DNA of 64,000 nucleotides from Lachnospiraceae oral taxon 107 str. F0167 (GCA_000209465.1 GL890587.1:78032-142031), one strand, 5' to 3'. Counted from the first letter of the stretch, positions 1 to 8,850 are shown. Notes: generated by a model not told the origin, from the sequence alone. Numbers and translations: made by a program.

Positions 1-1
1 G

Positions 2-1528
2 TATTATACGGTAAGAGCAATCACCGCAATAATGATTCTTGCATTGATAGTGATATGCGGTTTTGCAGGCGGATTTAAAAACTTCTTTGATAAAGTAAAT
101 AAAAAAGGTTTTTCTACCTGGTTTAAAGAAGAATTCAGTATTTGGGATATATGTATAATGATATTTATGCTGGCTACATTATTATCCACTTTGTATTCAG
201 GTAAGGTTATGAGGTATGCCGTCAGCGGAGAGAAGGGAAGATATTCCGGACTCCTGCTTATATCATTATATGTGGCAATATATTTTATAGTAAGCAGATT
301 ACTTTCCTTTAGTAAGATTTATTTTACCGTATTTTTGGCAGTAAGTATTCCGATATGTCTTTTCGGATATACAGACTATTTCAATATGAATGCAATGCAT
401 TTTAAGGATAAAATAAGCCCTGAACAGTGGTCGATATTTACCTCAACCATCGGTAATATAAATACATATACCGCTGTTCTGGCTTTTTATATTGCTGTTG
501 CCGGAACCTTATTTATTACCACACCGCTTAAAAAGGATGACGGTAAGGGTGAGAGTATAGAAAAACTTATCTTTTACTATCTTATAATGCTGATGAACTT
601 CATTGCAATGGCAATGGGTACTTCAGATAACGGATATCTCACACTTTTAGCATTCTTCGGACTTATGCCTTTTGTGGCATTTAAAAGTATGGAAGGTGTA
701 AGAAGATATATACTGACTATATTTACATATTTTCTCGGCATCAGAATTATAAAGATAATCAATACGGTATATGCAGGTAAAGTACTTGGAATTTCAGGCT
801 TATATGATTTTATAAGTGATTTTAAATATCTGGATTTGTTGATTATAGTTTTGGCAATTATAGTTATTTTAATGTATGTTCTTGCCTATAGAAATAAGTG
901 GGAAGAAAAAAATGACCGTCAGAAGCTATTAAAAGTTCTTAGATATATTTGGTTGGGAATAATTATAATATCTGTTGCAGGTATTGTATTCCTGGGAATG
1001 AAAATAAATGCAAATGCTGAGCTTGCAAGGCAAAAGTATGGTTCTTTGGCGAATTATTTTATATTTGATGATTCATGGGGAACTTTCAGAGGCTATATCT
1101 GGAGAGCTGCACTTGAAGAATATTTAAGATTTCCACTTGTTCATAAAATTTTTGGAAGTGGTCCGGATACCTTTGGAATATATATAGATTTACTCAGAAG
1201 AGAAGAAATGATTGGTATAACCGGTCAGTTCTTTGATGCGGCTCATAATGAATACTTACAGTTTTTATTTACTTTAGGACCTATAGCTACTATAAGCTAT
1301 ATTTTGGGACTTGTATTGCCGAGTATAAAAGCATTTAGAACCGAAATACTTGAGCTTAGAGATGATGCAATGTTGCCTTTTTTATATGCATGTGCTATGG
1401 CGGTAATCTGCTATGCCACTCAGGCTGTGGTAAATTTGAACTTACCTGTAGTAACACCGTTTTTATGGATATTCCTAAGTATGATGGTGGCACTACTTAG
1501 AGACAAAGGAGAAGTTATAAATGGATAA
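2..1528 (+). CDS. O-antigen ligase/polymerase-like membrane protein (5' end outside window)
   Basis: A polytopic membrane protein whose reading frame is open to the window edge, so the true start probably lies upstream; the first ATG inside the window is at 32. Many hydrophobic segments alternate with short loops. The large loop near the C-terminus holds G-S-G-P-D-T-F-G followed by A-H-N-E-Y-L-Q, the pattern of the Wzy_C/WaaL O-antigen ligase family in Clostridia. The family joins or polymerises undecaprenyl-linked glycans outside the membrane; the substrate here cannot be told. It overlaps trpS by 8 bp, so the two are probably cotranscribed. Confidence 0.72.
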   Translation, partial: YYTVRAITAIMILALIVICGFAGGFKNFFDKVNKKGFSTWFKEEFSIWDICIMIFMLATLLSTLYSGKVMRYAVSGEKGRYSGLLLISLYVAIYFIVSRLLSFSKIYFTVFLAVSIPICLFGYTDYFNMNAMHFKDKISPEQWSIFTSTIGNINTYTAVLAFYIAVAGTLFITTPLKKDDGKGESIEKLIFYYLIMLMNFIAMAMGTSDNGYLTLLAFFGLMPFVAFKSMEGVRRYILTIFTYFLGIRIIKIINTVYAGKVLGISGLYDFISDFKYLDLLIIVLAIIVILMYVLAYRNKWEEKNDRQKLLKVLRYIWLGIIIISVAGIVFLGMKINANAELARQKYGSLANYFIFDDSWGTFRGYIWRAALEEYLRFPLVHKIFGSGPDTFGIYIDLLRREEMIGITGQFFDAAHNEYLQFLFTLGPIATISYILGLVLPSIKAFRTEILELRDDAMLPFLYACAMAVICYATQAVVNLNLPVVTPFLWIFLSMMVALLRDKGEVING

Positions 1529-2609
1529 GATAATCCTTTCAGGAGATCGTCCTACAGGAAAATTACATGTAGGACATTATATCGGCTCTGTTAAAAGAAG
1601 AGTTGAATTGCAAAATTCAGGAGAATTTAAAAAGATTTTTATAATGGTGGCAGATGCTCAGGCACTCACTGATAATATGGAAAATCCTGAGAAGGTAAGA
1701 CAGAATATTATAGAGGTAGTACTTGATTATCTGGCATGTGGTATAGATCCTAAGAAGTCTACTATATTCATACAGTCAATGGTACCGGAGCTTACAGAAC
1801 TGGCATTTTACTATATGAATCTTGTTACTGTTTCAAGACTTCAAAGAAACCCTACAGTAAAGGCTGAGATAGGGCTTAGAAATTTTGAAAACAGTATTCC
1901 GGTAGGATTTTTCACATATCCTATATCACAGGCATCGGATATTACAGCGTTTAAAGCAACTACAGTACCTGTAGGTGAGGATCAGTTGCCTATGATTGAG
2001 CAGACCAGAGAGATAGTAAGAAAGTTTAATTCAGTATACGGTGAAACTTTGGTAGAGCCTGAAGCGCTTATACCACAGGAAGACTCAGCTAAGAGACTTC
2101 CGGGTACGGACGGTAAGGCAAAGATGAGTAAGTCGCTTGGAAATTGTATTTATCTTTCAGATGATGCAGATACCGTTGCATCAGCTATAAAGACTATGTA
2201 TACCGATCCTTTGCATATAAAGGTAAGTGATCCCGGACATCTTGAAGGAAATACGGTATTTACATATCTGGATGCTTTCTCAAGACCTGAACATTTTACA
2301 GAGTACCTTCCGGATTATAATTCACTTGATGAGCTCAAAGAGCATTACACACGTGGCGGATTAGGAGATATGAAGGTAAAGAAGTTCCTTGCAAGCATAA
2401 TGGAAGAGACCTTGGCACCTATGAGAGCAAGAAGAGCGGAATTTGAAAAAGATATTCCGGCCATCTATGAGATGCTTAAGGAAAGCTGTGAAGTTGCAAG
2501 AAATGAAGCCGCAAATACACTTTCAGAAGTAAAGAACGCAATGAGAATCAATTATTTTGATGATGTGGAGCTGATAAAATCACAGGCCGAGAAATTCGGA
2601 AACAAATAA
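1521..2609 (+). CDS. trpS: tryptophanyl-tRNA synthetase
   Basis: Class I aminoacyl-tRNA synthetase that charges tRNA-Trp with tryptophan in the cytoplasm. The HIGH-type signature appears near the N-terminus as G-K-L-H-V-G-H-Y, and the KMSKS loop is exact (K-M-S-K-S-L-G-N, about residue 200). The 362-aa length is normal for the longer bacterial TrpRS group. An AAGGAG site lies at 1505-1510 inside the preceding gene, about 10 nt before the ATG. A strong terminator follows at 2644. No T-box leader is visible, which fits the gene lying downstream of another CDS. Confidence 0.96.
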   Translation: MDKIILSGDRPTGKLHVGHYIGSVKRRVELQNSGEFKKIFIMVADAQALTDNMENPEKVRQNIIEVVLDYLACGIDPKKSTIFIQSMVPELTELAFYYMNLVTVSRLQRNPTVKAEIGLRNFENSIPVGFFTYPISQASDITAFKATTVPVGEDQLPMIEQTREIVRKFNSVYGETLVEPEALIPQEDSAKRLPGTDGKAKMSKSLGNCIYLSDDADTVASAIKTMYTDPLHIKVSDPGHLEGNTVFTYLDAFSRPEHFTEYLPDYNSLDELKEHYTRGGLGDMKVKKFLASIMEETLAPMRARRAEFEKDIPAIYEMLKESCEVARNEAANTLSEVKNAMRINYFDDVELIKSQAEKFGNK

Positions 2610-2643
2610 AAATACGGTTTTAATAAAATACTGTGTATTAACA

Positions 2644-2702
2644 GGCTTTATTTTAAAATCGTTAGCAGACAGCTTTACGATTTTAAAATAAGGCCTTTTT
2701 TA
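2644..2702 (+). terminator. rho-independent terminator after trpS
   Basis: Arms 2644-2662 and 2677-2695 pair over 19 bp with one G-U pair and are followed by a T run. This separates trpS from the metal operon. Confidence 0.9.
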
Positions 2703-2712
2703 TTAAAAAAGC

Positions 2713-2742
2713 TTGACAGTTGAGCATCTATTCAACTATAAT
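2713..2742 (+). promoter_or_regulatory. sigma-A promoter of the arsR-HMA-ATPase operon
   Basis: Perfect TTGACA (2713-2718) and TATAAT (2737-2742) hexamers with an 18-bp spacer. The spacer is filled by the first repressor-type inverted repeat. Confidence 0.85.
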
Positions 2743-2773
2743 AAAAGCATAACAGTTGAACAAGTACTCAACT
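2718..2773 (+). promoter_or_regulatory. two tandem ArsR-type operators
   Basis: Two 20-bp inverted repeats of identical form, AGTTGA-N8-TCAACT, at 2718-2737 and 2754-2773, centres 36 bp apart. The first covers the -35/-10 spacer and the second lies just after the -10 box. This is the expected place and shape for autorepression by a SmtB/ArsR dimer, with metal binding releasing it. Confidence 0.8.
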
Positions 2774-2817
2774 AAAGGAGGTGTATCGGAGTAGAAGCTT
2801 TAGATAGAAAAGATGCT

Positions 2818-3147
2818 GTGGTAAGGGTAAAAACAAATATGCTTGAAGGTGTAAAGATAGAAGCTCTCTCAAGATTGTTTAAAGTATTCGGAGAACCCAC
2901 AAGGATAAAGATACTTTGGGCATTAAATGTACATGAACTATGTGTACTGGATATTTGTGAAGTACTGGATATGACAAAGTCGGCAGTATCACATCAGTTA
3001 AGTACATTAAAAGAAGCTAAACTGGTCAAGTCAAGAAGAGAAGGTAAGGAAGTATATTATTCACTGGATGATGAACATGTAAAGGAAATATTTGAAACAG
3101 GTATTGTACATGTGTCACATAGATGTAGAGAAGGAGAAAAGGAATGA
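2818..3147 (+). CDS. ArsR/SmtB-family metal-sensing repressor
   Basis: Winged-helix repressor of about 110 aa. The recognition helix region reads D-M-T-K-S-A-V-S-H-Q-L, and the N-terminal V-F-G-E-P-T-R-I-K-I-L segment is typical of CadC/CzrA/ZiaR proteins. A C-terminal His and Cys cluster (H-V-S-H-R-C) could contribute metal ligands; this is inferred. The start is uncertain: GTG 2818 is the first canonical in-frame start, but the only good ribosome site (AAGGAGG, 2775-2781) is 36 nt upstream, and the frame is open back to it without ATG, GTG or TTG. The stop overlaps the next start (ATGA). Confidence 0.9.
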   Translation: MVRVKTNMLEGVKIEALSRLFKVFGEPTRIKILWALNVHELCVLDICEVLDMTKSAVSHQLSTLKEAKLVKSRREGKEVYYSLDDEHVKEIFETGIVHVSHRCREGEKE

Positions 3148-3365
3148 AGAGAGTTTATAAATTAGAAGGTCTGGATTGTGTGGATTGTGCTGCAAAGCTT
3201 GAGAGAAAGCTTGCTGCAATCGATGGTATTACAAGTGTAAATATCAATTTTATGACATTAAAATGTACACTGGAGGCTGAAGCTGAAAAGATGAATGAAA
3301 TTATTGAAAAGGCAATGGAGATAATAAAGGTTGAGGAGCCTGATGTAGAGGTAAAGAGGGCGTAG
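3144..3365 (+). CDS. stand-alone HMA heavy-metal-binding protein
   Basis: A 73-aa ferredoxin-like HMA domain with the metal-binding C-x-x-C pair in G-L-D-C-V-D-C-A near residue 11. In related ZntA/CadA pumps such a domain is fused to the N-terminus of the ATPase; here it is a separate gene, translationally coupled to the repressor and followed by an ATPase that lacks its own HMA domain. It probably delivers a divalent soft metal (Zn, Cd or Pb) to the pump. Confidence is high for the fold and moderate for the metal. Confidence 0.88.
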   Translation: MKRVYKLEGLDCVDCAAKLERKLAAIDGITSVNINFMTLKCTLEAEAEKMNEIIEKAMEIIKVEEPDVEVKRA

Positions 3366-3445
3366 GAGGAAGCTTTACAGATTTTATATTCATTAGGATA
3401 GAAGGATAAGATGAACGAAAAGAAAAAAAGATATTAAGTAAAATA

Positions 3446-5296
3446 ATGATAGCGGCAATTTTTTATATAATTGCAATTATAATTTCAAAACTGAATTTTC
3501 CAAAGTCAAATATAATAAGTTTTGTGCTATTTATAACAGCTTATATAATAGTCGGAAGAGATGTATTATTAAAAGCATTTTCAAATATCAAGAGAGGAAA
3601 GGTATTTGATGAGAACTTTTTGATGAGTATTGCCACCATAGGAGCAATCATAATAGGTGAGTATCCGGAAGCTGTCGGAGTAATGCTCTTTTATATGGTT
3701 GGAGAATTTTTGCAATCACTGGCGGTAAATAAATCCAGAAAATCCATATCCGATATGATGAATATAAGACCTGATTATGCAAATCTGGTAAAAGAAGACG
3801 GCAGTGTGGAAATGGTTGATCCCTATGATGTGGAAATAGGAAATACCATATTGATAAAGACCGGAGAGATAATCCCTCTTGACGGGGTGGTGGTATCGGG
3901 AAAGGCAATGCTTGATACATCGGCACTTACAGGTGAGTCGATTCCAAGAGGCGTGCATATAGGAGACAAAGTGTATAGCGGAAGCGTAAATAAGGACGGA
4001 CTTTTAAAGCTTGAGGTTACTAAGGAATTTAGCGAGTCCACTGCAAGTAAGATTCTTGACCTTGTGGAGAATGCAGCCGCAAAAAAATCAAAGACTGAAA
4101 ACTTTATATCAAAGTTTGCCGGTGTATATACACCGATAGTTGTTTTTGCGGCAATTGCGCTGGCTTTGATTCCTCCGTTTTTGTTCCCGGATACGGGATT
4201 TAGTACATGGATTTACAGAGCATTGACATTTTTGGTAGTATCATGTCCCTGTGCCTTTGTTATAGCCATACCGCTAAGCTTTTTCAGCGGTATAGGTGCA
4301 TCGTCAAAAATAGGTGTACTTATAAAGGGAAGCAATTATTTGGAGCTCTTATCAAGAGTAAAAACCTTTTTATTTGATAAAACAGGTACTCTTACAAAGG
4401 GAGTTTTTGAGGTGGTAAGTATTCATCCTGCCGGTGTAAATGAAGAAATACTGCTTGAAAATGCTGCAATGGCTGAGGAATACTCCTCACATCCGATAGC
4501 AATTTCAATTAAAAAAGCCTATGGAGAGTTAAAAAAAGAAGGCAATGAAAACATAAATTTTTCCGGAAGGCTTAGTGAACTTAAAGAGGTGGCAGGTCAG
4601 GGTATCAGTATAAGAGTGGACAATGAAGAAGTACTTGTGGGAAATGATAAACTGATGCTCTCAAATAATATAGAATTTGAGAAATGCATGGAAGCCGGAA
4701 CCATAGTATATGTGGCAAGGGGCAAGACATTCCTTGGATCAATAGTTATAAATGACAGGATAAAAGAGGATGTAAGGGATGTTTTACAGGCTTTAAAAAA
4801 TATCGGTGTGGAAAAAAATATAATGCTGACCGGAGATACAAAGGCTGTGGCGGATGCCGTGTCGGCAAAGGTGGGAGTGGACTATGCATACTCAGAGCTT
4901 TTGCCGCAGCAAAAGGTAGAGAAGGTAGAAGAGATACTGGATGATAAAAATATACTTGCCTTTGTAGGTGACGGCATAAATGACGCACCTGTACTTGCAA
5001 GAGCCGATATAGGTATTGCAATGGGAGGTATAGGCTCGGATGCCGCCATTGAAGCTGCGGATATTGTAATTATGGATGATAATCTGAACAATATAGTCAG
5101 AGGTATAAGACTTGCAAAAAGAACCATGAATATTGCCAAGCAAAATATTGCATTTGCGATAGGAGTAAAGTTGATTTTCCTATTGCTTGCAGCCATAGGT
5201 TTTGGTACTATGTGGGAAGCGGTATTTGCAGATGTAGGCGTTACCGTGCTTTGCGTAATAAATGCGATGAGAAATCTGCAAACAAAAAATATATAA
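3446..5296 (+). CDS. cadA: P1B-type heavy-metal-translocating ATPase (Zn/Cd/Pb class)
   Basis: Membrane pump that exports divalent soft metals using ATP. Visible signatures are the membrane C-P-C metal site (V-S-C-P-C-A-F), the phosphorylation motif D-K-T-G-T-L-T-K, the TGES actuator loop (L-T-G-E-S), the nucleotide-domain S-S-H-P pair, and the hinge G-D-G-I-N-D-A-P. No N-terminal HMA domain is present; it is supplied by the preceding gene. The better start is ATG 3411, which has an AGAAGGA ribosome site, but that frame hits TAA after eight codons; one extra A in the A7 run at 3423-3429 would join it to this frame. The ATG at 3446 gives a usable but weakly initiated product. Confidence 0.92.
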   Translation: MIAAIFYIIAIIISKLNFPKSNIISFVLFITAYIIVGRDVLLKAFSNIKRGKVFDENFLMSIATIGAIIIGEYPEAVGVMLFYMVGEFLQSLAVNKSRKSISDMMNIRPDYANLVKEDGSVEMVDPYDVEIGNTILIKTGEIIPLDGVVVSGKAMLDTSALTGESIPRGVHIGDKVYSGSVNKDGLLKLEVTKEFSESTASKILDLVENAAAKKSKTENFISKFAGVYTPIVVFAAIALALIPPFLFPDTGFSTWIYRALTFLVVSCPCAFVIAIPLSFFSGIGASSKIGVLIKGSNYLELLSRVKTFLFDKTGTLTKGVFEVVSIHPAGVNEEILLENAAMAEEYSSHPIAISIKKAYGELKKEGNENINFSGRLSELKEVAGQGISIRVDNEEVLVGNDKLMLSNNIEFEKCMEAGTIVYVARGKTFLGSIVINDRIKEDVRDVLQALKNIGVEKNIMLTGDTKAVADAVSAKVGVDYAYSELLPQQKVEKVEEILDDKNILAFVGDGINDAPVLARADIGIAMGGIGSDAAIEAADIVIMDDNLNNIVRGIRLAKRTMNIAKQNIAFAIGVKLIFLLLAAIGFGTMWEAVFADVGVTVLCVINAMRNLQTKNI

Positions 5297-5388
5297 ATTA
5301 TATGATTCAATCTTTAAATTTATCATCCTGTGAGCTGAATTTTTGGGATTATAAAATTAAGGTTTTGAATAAATATTATGGAGATTTT

Positions 5389-5868
5389 ATGGAGAAGATA
5401 ACAAGCTTTACAATAGACCATCTAAAACTTTTCCCGGGTGTATATGTGTCAAGGAAAGATAATGTGGGAGAGATGACAGTCACCACATTTGATATCAGAA
5501 TGACAAGACCGAATTTTGAGCCTGTGATAAATACTGCGGAACTACATGCAATAGAGCATCTTGGAGCAACATTTTTAAGAAATCATAAGCAATTTGGAGA
5601 GAGCATTTTATACTTTGGACCTATGGGCTGCAGAACAGGCTGTTACCTGCTTTTAAAGGGAGATTATGAGTCAAAGGATATAATACCTCTTTTAAAAGAA
5701 ATGTTTGAATTTATAAAAAAATTCGAGGGAGAGATTCCCGGAGCCTGTGCAAAAGACTGTGGAAACTATCTTGATATGAATCTTCCTATGGCAAAATATA
5801 TTGCAGGAAAGTATCTGGATGAAGTGCTTGAGAATATTTTAGAGGAGAGGCTTATATATCCTGAATAA
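5389..5868 (+). CDS. luxS: S-ribosylhomocysteine lyase (autoinducer-2 synthase)
   Basis: Iron enzyme that splits S-ribosylhomocysteine into homocysteine and DPD, the precursor of AI-2, within the activated methyl cycle. The metal-binding H-x-x-E-H motif is seen as H-A-I-E-H near residue 55, and the third ligand Cys lies in G-A-C-A-K-D-C-G-N-Y near residue 125. At 159 aa from ATG 5389 the length matches the family. Upstream codons in the same frame overlap the ATPase gene and do not look like LuxS. No methyl-cycle partner gene is nearby. Confidence 0.96.
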   Translation: MEKITSFTIDHLKLFPGVYVSRKDNVGEMTVTTFDIRMTRPNFEPVINTAELHAIEHLGATFLRNHKQFGESILYFGPMGCRTGCYLLLKGDYESKDIIPLLKEMFEFIKKFEGEIPGACAKDCGNYLDMNLPMAKYIAGKYLDEVLENILEERLIYPE

Positions 5869-5898
5869 AATTGTTACGGTTCATGTACCATATATCTT

Positions 5899-5950
5899 GA
5901 GACTTTTAATTTTACAATCCTTGCGATTAGGATTGTAAAACAAAAGTTCT
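5899..5950 (+). terminator. long imperfect hairpin after luxS
   Basis: Inverted repeat with a perfect 12-bp inner stem (5910-5921 with 5929-5940) that extends outward to about 22 bp with four mismatches. No T run follows on the plus strand, so it is either a weak terminator or a stabilising 3' hairpin. Apart from the 6S promoter, the rest of 5869-6059 shows nothing recognisable. Confidence 0.5.
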
Positions 5951-6024
5951 AAAGGGGCTACCTGAACTGTATATAAAATATAATATAATAATAATATAAA
6001 ATTTAAAATATAAAGACAAATATA

Positions 6025-6052
6025 TTGAAAAAATTATATTTTGTATTATAAT
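6025..6052 (+). promoter_or_regulatory. promoter of the 6S RNA gene
   Basis: TTGAAA (6025-6030) and TATAAT (6047-6052) with a 16-bp spacer. A start near 6059-6061 would begin just before the closing stem of the RNA. Confidence 0.65.
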
Positions 6053-6059
6053 TTGAGTA

Positions 6060-6268
6060 TGAAGAAAAATTCCTGAGGTGAGCGATAACTTTGCCAATTT
6101 TGAACCTACATTTTGATTTATGGGATTCCAAATAACCTTGTTTGGATGTCAGGCTGCTATAGGTAGAAGACAGATATCAAGGTGAGGTAACCCACCTAGC
6201 TTCGCTAGGCGTCAATAAGCAAAGCCGTCACTTTGGGTCTTAAAAAGAGTAGTTTTTACTACTCTTTT
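6060..6268 (+). ncRNA. ssrS: 6S RNA
   Basis: No ORF fits, but the stretch has 6S RNA architecture: a closing stem CCTGAGGTG (6072-6080) pairing fully, with G-U pairs, with CACTTTGGG (6229-6237), a large asymmetric central region, and an intrinsic terminator with 11-bp arms 6243-6253 and 6258-6268. The 3' half, with GGTGAGGTAACCCACC followed by a GC-rich hairpin and AAGCAAAGCCGTCA, resembles clostridial 6S RNAs as I remember them. 6S RNA binds the sigma-A RNA polymerase holoenzyme and mimics an open promoter. Ends are estimated from the promoter and terminator. Confidence 0.8.
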
Positions 6269-6300
6269 GTTTTATATAAAAATATGATATGGATGGTTTT

Positions 6301-6795
6301 ATGGCAGAGACGCTTACAAAGGAAGATATAAAAAAGATAGAGGCGGAGATTGAGGAAAGAAAATTGGTGCTGAGACCGCAGCTTATAGAGGCGGTAAAAG
6401 AAGCAAGAGCACATGGGGATTTATCGGAGAATTTTGAATATTATGCCGCCAAAAGAGAAAAGAATAAAAATGAGAGCAGAATCAATTATCTGGAAAGAAT
6501 GCTCAGGTTTTGTAATGTATATGAAGATAAAACAGAGGATGATCAGGTAGGAATTGATAAGGTTGTGGAATTATACTTTGAAGAAGATGATGAGAGTGAA
6601 AAGTTTAAAATAGTTACCTCTATCAGGGGAGATTCACTTGAAGGCAGATTAAGTATTGAATCGCCGATAGGAAAGGCTATAGTCGGAAAGAAAAAAGGTG
6701 ACAGAGTAAGAGTGCCTGTGGGTGACGGAGGATATTTTGTAAAAATAATGTCCATAGAGATAAGCGATGATGAAGACGAGATAAGATCATTTTAG
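6301..6795 (+). CDS. greA: transcription elongation factor GreA/GreB family
   Basis: Cytoplasmic factor that enters the RNA polymerase secondary channel and triggers cleavage of backtracked RNA. The N-terminal coiled coil is clear, with its tip [12 protein letters not shown] near residue 45; the two acidic tip residues that act in cleavage (D and E) are present. The C-terminal FKBP-like domain contains [17 protein letters not shown] 6301 is preferred over ATG 6289 because GGATGG lies a few bases upstream of it. It follows the 6S terminator and precedes dtd by 8 bp. Confidence 0.93.
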   Translation: MAETLTKEDIKKIEAEIEERKLVLRPQLIEAVKEARAHGDLSENFEYYAAKREKNKNESRINYLERMLRFCNVYEDKTEDDQVGIDKVVELYFEEDDESEKFKIVTSIRGDSLEGRLSIESPIGKAIVGKKKGDRVRVPVGDGGYFVKIMSIEISDDEDEIRSF

Positions 6796-6803
6796 GAGAA
6801 AAT

Positions 6804-7241
6804 ATGAAGCTTGTAATACAGAGAGTAAATCATGCAAATGTAAAAATAGACGGGGAAGAAGTAGGTAAAATAAATAAGGGATTATTAGTATTGGTCGGCG
6901 TGGCTGCGGATGATGATGAAAAGATAGTTGAAAAATACTTTAATAAGCTGATAAAGCTTAGGATATTTGAAGATGAAAACGGTAAGACCAATCTTTCATT
7001 AAATGATGTAGGCGGAGAACTGCTGCTTGTATCACAGTTTACATTATTGGCAAATTGTAAGGACGGCAACAGACCGAGCTTTATAGGAGCAGGCTCTCCG
7101 GATGAGGCAAAAAGACTGTATGAATATATGGTGGAGCTTGGTAAAAAATCAGGTATACATACGGAATGCGGAGTTTTCGGAGCGGATATGAAAGTATCCC
7201 TTGAAAATGACGGACCGTTTACTATAGTATTGGAACTCTAA
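6804..7241 (+). CDS. dtd: D-aminoacyl-tRNA deacylase
   Basis: Proofreading enzyme that frees tRNA from D-amino acids and from mischarged glycine. The active-site motif S-Q-F-T-L appears near residue 78 and the cross-subunit Gly-Pro motif as N-D-G-P-F-T near the C-terminus. The 145-aa length is normal. A GGAG site lies 6 bases before ATG 6804, and the gene is spaced tightly between greA and yesN. Its placement upstream of the two-component genes suggests partial cotranscription. Confidence 0.95.
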   Translation: MKLVIQRVNHANVKIDGEEVGKINKGLLVLVGVAADDDEKIVEKYFNKLIKLRIFEDENGKTNLSLNDVGGELLLVSQFTLLANCKDGNRPSFIGAGSPDEAKRLYEYMVELGKKSGIHTECGVFGADMKVSLENDGPFTIVLEL

Positions 7242-7242
7242 T

Positions 7243-8847
7243 ATGAAAGAACTTTATAAAATATTACTTGTTGATGACGAGGAAGAGGTCAGAAAAAGCA
7301 TTATAAAAAAAATCAACTGGGAAGAAGAAGGATTTTTGGTAGTCGGAGATGCCGAAAACGGAGTGGAGGCATTGGAGAAAATAGAGAATCTGAATCCTGA
7401 CCTTGTATTTACGGATATAAGAATGCCATATATGGACGGACTGGAATTGATAAATGAAATCAATATAAGATATCCTCTTATAAAGTCCATGATTTTTTCG
7501 GGCTTTGATGATTTTGATTATGCCAAAGAAGCTATAAAAATGGGAGTTATCGAATATGTGCTAAAGCCCGTATCAGCGCCGGAGCTTACGGAGATACTAA
7601 GAAAAGTGCATAAGAACCTGGATGCCGAACTGGATAAAAAAAGAGATATTGAAAAATTAAAAAGGGGTTATCTGGCAAGTCTTCCAATCCTCAGAGAACA
7701 GTTTTTAAACGGATTGATACATGGAAGCTTAAGTAAGGCTGAGATAGAGCATGCACTTAAGGAATATGAAATAAACTTAAATAATGCAAGCAAATATATA
7801 GTTGCAGCGATACATATAGATGATATGGACAGCCATATAGTGGCAAAAGAACTTATACCAATCTCTGTAAAGGTAAACCTGCTTGAAAATCTTGGAGATA
7901 AATTCCATGCGGAGGTGTTCTCGGTTTATTCAAATACCAGTATGTATATTCTTATAGGTCTGCCGGATAAGATGTCCAAAAACTATATAATGTCGGTGCT
8001 TTCAGAGGCTATAAAGGATGTTAACAGAACCATAGGCGTAAACTTAACTATAGGGCTCGGTATCACTGTAAATAATCTTACAGAGCTTCACAAGTCATAT
8101 ACTCTGGCAAAGGAGGCGCTTGGCTACAGAGGTATTGTAGGCAATGGCGAGGTTATATATATAAAGGATATGGAGCCTGTTAAGTCCGATAAATTAAAAT
8201 TTGAGGATATTGAGGCAAAGGAATATATCAATATATTAAAATTCGGAAGTGATGAAAGTATCATAGAATATGTTGAAAAGATATTTGCAAAGCTGAAGGA
8301 ATCAAAGGTACATTCAAGCCAGTATCAATCCTATATGATAAATGTGATAAATATTATTATCAGTCTTGTACAGGATTACAGTCTGGAGCTTTCCGTACTG
8401 ACTAAAACTGCTACAGATTATATAGACCTTTTGGATAAGATAAAGGATACCGGAGGTTTTAGAGAATGGCTGCTTGAGGCAAGTATAAATATTGCTCATA
8501 AAATAAGGGAAGACAGAGCCTTTACCTCCAAAAAGGTATTGGAAGAGGCGAAAAGTTATATAGAAGAGAATTTTGCGGATATTGATTTATCTTTGGAAAA
8601 ACTTTGTAAACATCTGCATGTTTCGGTTGCCAGGTTCTCCACAAATTTTAAAAAGGATATGGGGATATCCTATGTAAATTTCCTTACAAATTTGAGATTA
8701 CAAAAGGCGGTGGAACTTTTAAAGACTACCGATGAAAAGACCTATATCATTGCCGAAATGGTAGGCTATGCGGATCAGAACTATTTCAGCTATGTATTTA
8801 AGAAAAAATACGGGGTTTCACCTTCAAAATACCGTCAGCAGGTTTAG
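7243..8847 (+). CDS. yesN: YesN-type response regulator with AraC-family output
   Basis: Receiver domain at residues 1-120 with acidic pocket D11-D12, phosphoacceptor D58 in F-T-D-I-R-M-P, and the conserved lysine in V-L-K-P. A central region of about 280 aa follows. The C-terminal 100 residues form a double helix-turn-helix AraC DNA-binding domain ending in the signature Y-F-S-Y-V-F-K-K-K-Y-G-V-S-P-S-K-Y-R. Its histidine kinase starts 3 bp downstream. Such pairs usually control carbohydrate uptake genes; here the adjacent candidates are two sugar-binding proteins. Confidence 0.94.
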   Translation: MKELYKILLVDDEEEVRKSIIKKINWEEEGFLVVGDAENGVEALEKIENLNPDLVFTDIRMPYMDGLELINEINIRYPLIKSMIFSGFDDFDYAKEAIKMGVIEYVLKPVSAPELTEILRKVHKNLDAELDKKRDIEKLKRGYLASLPILREQFLNGLIHGSLSKAEIEHALKEYEINLNNASKYIVAAIHIDDMDSHIVAKELIPISVKVNLLENLGDKFHAEVFSVYSNTSMYILIGLPDKMSKNYIMSVLSEAIKDVNRTIGVNLTIGLGITVNNLTELHKSYTLAKEALGYRGIVGNGEVIYIKDMEPVKSDKLKFEDIEAKEYINILKFGSDESIIEYVEKIFAKLKESKVHSSQYQSYMINVINIIISLVQDYSLELSVLTKTATDYIDLLDKIKDTGGFREWLLEASINIAHKIREDRAFTSKKVLEEAKSYIEENFADIDLSLEKLCKHLHVSVARFSTNFKKDMGISYVNFLTNLRLQKAVELLKTTDEKTYIIAEMVGYADQNYFSYVFKKKYGVSPSKYRQQV

Positions 8848-8850
8848 TAT

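Noticed and set aside
5212..5388. Upstream extension of the luxS reading frame
   Set aside because: It overlaps the end of the ATPase gene and does not look like LuxS; ATG 5389 gives the normal length.
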